From a virus: a stretch of DNA of 40,005 nucleotides. Within the stretch, counting starts at the first letter, position 1. Every line of letters starts with the position of its first letter. The translations under genes and the position numbers were made by a program. Below are positions 38,635 to 40,005 of the stretch, piece after piece. The notes below the pieces were generated by a model. That model was not told the origin of the DNA. It worked only from the letters and a program-made list of their open reading frames with translations, and made no database searches. The DNA is taken from the IMG/VR virus record IMGVR_UViG_3300005441_000013, positions 1 to 40,005 of that record; one strand, 5' to 3'.

Positions 38635-38836
38635 CCGTTTTCTCCTCCAGGAGCGCCAGGGCATCGGTCATCACCTCCAGTTCAGCCACGCGATCCCCCT
38701 CGGGACCCTCGCCGGTCAGCTTGGCCCGGGCCACGGTCGAATCGAGGAGGTCTTCATAGCGGAGGCGGAGGGTGCGAATCCGGCTCATCCGGGCCTGGAG
38801 CGCGCTCTGGCGCTCGGTGTCAGTCGGGGTCGTCAT
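38621..38836 (-). CDS. Small helical protein, 71 aa
   Basis: It begins with a polar stretch and has two long helices (SRIRTLRLRYEDLLDS, AELEVMTDALALLEEKTDE) that probably form a coiled coil. The start at 38836 overlaps the previous gene by 17 bp. Its function is unknown. Confidence 0.5.
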   Translation of the reverse strand: MTTPTDTERQSALQARMSRIRTLRLRYEDLLDSTVARAKLTGEGPEGDRVAELEVMTDALALLEEKTDEMV

Positions 38837-39026
38837 TGATCGCCTCCGAAAGGGTCAGAATGCGGTCCATCTGGCGCTGTTTCTGGTCCAACTGGGCCTT
38901 GAGGCGGGCGACATCGGCCTCGGCGTCGTCGAGGGCGTCCTTGTCCCGGGTCCACGCGGCTTTCAGATCGGCCAACAGGTCGGCATTGGCCTCCAGCACT
39001 TTCTGTTTCTTCGGGTTTGGTGGCAT
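38820..39026 (-). CDS. First gene of the late operon: coiled-coil protein, 68 aa
   Basis: ATG at 39026 has AAGGAGGA 5-6 bases upstream. It starts MPPNPKKQKVLEANADLLAD and is helical throughout, with a heptad run DALDDAEADVARLKAQLDQK. It is the first gene after the promoter at 39045-39073 and the predicted transcript start would be only about a dozen bases before its ATG. The function is unknown. Confidence 0.55.
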   Translation of the reverse strand: MPPNPKKQKVLEANADLLADLKAAWTRDKDALDDAEADVARLKAQLDQKQRQMDRILTLSEAINDDPD

Positions 39027-39044
39027 GGGATCCTCCTTGGCGGC

Positions 39045-39073
39045 ACTATACGAGTCGTATATCGGAGTGTCAA
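39045..39073 (-). promoter_or_regulatory. Near-consensus leftward promoter TTGACA-N17-TATAGT
   Basis: On the minus strand TTGACA (39073-39068) is separated by exactly 17 bases from TATAGT (39050-39045). This is a strong primary-sigma-factor promoter. Transcription would start near 39038 and read the whole minus-strand operon, beginning at the gene of 39026. A 15-bp palindrome covers most of the -10 box and the adjacent spacer, so repressor control is likely. Confidence 0.8.
39047..39061. promoter_or_regulatory. 15-bp perfect palindrome overlapping the -10 box (operator candidate)
   Basis: TATACGA-G-TCGTATA is a perfect inverted repeat with 7-bp arms and one central base. It covers four of the six -10 bases of the leftward promoter and the spacer next to it, where a bound protein would block RNA polymerase. 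The half-site core TACGA recurs at 39074-39078 beside the second palindrome. Confidence 0.65.
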
Positions 39074-39075
39074 TA

Positions 39076-39083
39076 CGATATCG
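39076..39083. promoter_or_regulatory. 8-bp palindrome CGATATCG between two facing TTGACA boxes
   Basis: CGATATCG lies midway between the leftward -35 (39068-39073) and a rightward TTGACA (39087-39092). The two boxes are themselves an inverted pair centred within half a base of this palindrome, which gives the region dyad symmetry around position 39080. Confidence 0.5.
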
Positions 39084-39086
39084 CAT

Positions 39087-39115
39087 TTGACAGCCATGCG
39101 ATGATATGGGTAACC
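39087..39115 (+). promoter_or_regulatory. Possible rightward promoter with TTGACA and weak -10
   Basis: TTGACA at 39087-39092 is perfect. At 17 bases the next hexamer is GTAACC (39110-39115), which is a poor -10, preceded by TG at 39107-39108 (extended -10 position). If used, it would start a transcript near 39122 carrying the 13-bp hairpin and reading the 39198 gene. Confidence 0.35.
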
Positions 39116-39137
39116 ATTTCTCTCCTCCTGCGAGGTG

Positions 39138-39169
39138 GTTCCGGGGACTGTACCTCCAGTCCCCGGAAC
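39138..39169. promoter_or_regulatory. Perfect 13-bp inverted repeat with 6-base loop
   Basis: GTTCCGGGGACTG (39138-39150) pairs exactly with CAGTCCCCGGAAC (39157-39169) across TACCTC. It lies in the presumed leader of the rightward transcript, 29 bases before the 39198 start, with no T run after it. It may be an attenuator, a protein-binding RNA hairpin or a DNA-level dyad site. Confidence 0.6.
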
Positions 39170-39197
39170 GCAGGGAGACAATGGTGGAGGACAGAGA

Positions 39198-39392
39198 ATG
39201 GTTGACCCCTCTCCCAACGGAACCGAATCGAACCAAACCGACCGGGTCTGGCTGCACCGCGATGGCATGTCGTTGTACGTGACGGTCGACGGAGTTGTGG
39301 TTGATACCTGCGTCGGATGGCGAGACGATGTGACCCGGACGATGTTCATGAACCACGTCAGGGCGCTGAACGCCTGGTTGGACGGCGAGTGA
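39198..39392 (+). CDS. Hypothetical protein, 64 aa
   Basis: ATG at 39198 has GGAGG 7 bases upstream, which decides this start. The protein begins MVDPSPNGTESNQTDRVWLH and has a small beta domain (GMSLYVTVDGVVVDTCVGWR) and a helix NHVRALNAWLDGE. It overlaps the next gene by one base. It is the first rightward gene after the divergent control region, a place where phages often encode regulators, but no helix-turn-helix is visible. Confidence 0.55.
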   Translation: MVDPSPNGTESNQTDRVWLHRDGMSLYVTVDGVVVDTCVGWRDDVTRTMFMNHVRALNAWLDGE

Positions 39393-39601
39393 TGGCAAAA
39401 GGGTCCTATCTTCCGCGCCGATACCGCCGCAAGAAGGGGCATACCAATTACGACCTTGCCCAGAAGCGTGAAGCGCAGCGGCGACTCGAAGGAATCCCGG
39501 TGACGGCGGTTCCGGCGAGTGGTCCGACATTAAAAGACGACGATGCCCCGAACCGGATTGACTGGTGTGAGCCACTTGATCCGGTTTTTCGCGTTCGCTG
39601 A
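39392..39601 (+). CDS. Basic hypothetical protein, 69 aa
   Basis: ATG at 39392 overlaps the previous stop (TGATG). The first part is very basic (LPRRYRRKKGHTNYDLAQKR) and the last part is Pro/Asp-rich. Nucleic-acid binding is plausible. No family is recognised. Confidence 0.5.
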   Translation: MAKGSYLPRRYRRKKGHTNYDLAQKREAQRRLEGIPVTAVPASGPTLKDDDAPNRIDWCEPLDPVFRVR

Positions 39602-40005
39602 GAACGCTGGACAACTGATACTTACCTCGCTCCGTTGATGTCTGGAGTCCGTAACAGGATGAGCGCCCCAGTCGAGCTGTTGGTGTGCCCATCATCGGCC
39701 CATGTGCCTCGTCACACCAAGGGATGACCCTCAGCCGTCATCCCGTCCGTCATCTCGTGGGGAACCATCTAAAGGAGGGGTACAATCCACCATCTATCAA
39801 AGATAGATTCCTTACTGCCGTAGGCCGCGAAGCGTTGTATCATTCCCCCGGAGCGGTACCCGGTATCTGCGGTGTGGTTTCCCAAGAGTGACAACTCCCA
39901 CAGCCGCTCCCCTTCCCACAGGCCGGTAGCCAGACGGCACGTCAGTTATCCCGAGGAGCGCGACCAGCCATCGGGATGATTGGCGTTTCCATTACGGGAA
40001 CACAG
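39602..40005. other. 404-bp gene-free, hairpin-rich stretch at the right edge
   Basis: I see no convincing gene or tRNA here. There are four inverted repeats: TTGGTGTG/CACACCAA (39680-39687 and 39713-39720), GGGATGAC/GTCATCCC (39721-39728 and 39737-39744), ATCTATC-AAA-GATAGAT (39792-39808), and ATCCCGA/TCGGGAT (39948-39954 and 39971-39977). A lone TACAAT is at 39781-39786. Origin, control region or genome-end functions are possible. Confidence 0.5.
39792..39808. repeat. Palindrome ATCTATC-AAA-GATAGAT
   Basis: A perfect 7-bp inverted repeat with a 3-base centre, AT-rich in a GC-rich setting and 6 bases past a TACAAT hexamer at 39781-39786. It resembles a repressor-binding site or a small hairpin. 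The context does not decide which. Confidence 0.5.

Noticed and set aside
39721-39808. tRNA-like appearance of the hairpin cluster
   Set aside because: The arms do not fit a cloverleaf, there is no GTTC-type T loop in the right place, and no acceptor stem pairs.
39685-39891. Plus-strand open frame of 68 codons in the right-edge region
   Set aside because: It has no ribosome binding site and no motif, and it runs across three inverted repeats; a coding role is not supported.

Overview
The window is part of the genome of a tailed double-stranded DNA bacteriophage (Caudoviricetes) or of a prophage built like one. The evidence is a contiguous set of virion genes (large terminase, portal, scaffold, capsid, ejection and tail proteins), a lysis cassette with an amidase endolysin, and a block of small replication-linked early genes. 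The DNA is GC-rich, ribosome binding sites are of the strong AGGAGG type, and most gene junctions overlap by 1 or 4 bases (TGATG, TAATG, ATGA, GTGA). The host cannot be fixed from the sequence. I see no integrase, tRNA, CRISPR array or insertion sequence.

Layout. (1) Positions 1-6572, plus strand: an early operon entered from the left edge. It starts with the C-terminal part of a replication initiator, then a helicase-loader-like protein and about twenty small, mostly unrecognised proteins. Among them are several zinc-ribbon proteins, a VRR-NUC nuclease and an HNH endonuclease with its own possible promoter. (2) Positions 6510-39026, minus strand: one long late operon, convergent with the early block and overlapping it by 63 bp. 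Read in its own direction, from high to low coordinates, it holds a run of small genes, three tandem secreted cysteine-containing proteins, terminase large subunit, portal, two glycine/proline-rich virion proteins, a transglycosylase-NlpC/P60 fusion and a 2142-residue protein. A strong hairpin follows, then scaffold, major capsid protein, small virion proteins, tail and receptor-binding proteins and a head-tail adaptor candidate. The operon ends with a membrane-protein-rich lysis cassette, a propeller-like tail protein and a nuclease-fold-like protein. A second HNH endonuclease (HNH plus AP2) sits inside the lysis cassette in the opposite orientation. (3) Positions 39027-39197: a divergent control region with a near-consensus leftward promoter (TTGACA-N17-TATAGT), nested palindromes that look like operators, and a 13-bp hairpin. 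(4) Positions 39198-39601: two small rightward genes, followed by about 400 bp of hairpin-rich DNA with no convincing gene.

How it fits together. The absence of a tape measure, tube or sheath gene, together with a very large virion-type protein next to a peptidoglycan-cleaving virion protein, suggests a short-tailed (podovirus-like) particle. Replication genes run rightward into the end of the late operon. Late transcription probably starts near 39038 and runs leftward through packaging, head, tail and lysis genes. The parts most likely to hold undescribed biology are the three secreted paralogue-like proteins (36469-37723), the palindrome-rich divergent promoter (39045-39092), the 2142-residue protein with a ParB-like segment, and the degenerate nuclease-fold protein at the end of the late operon.
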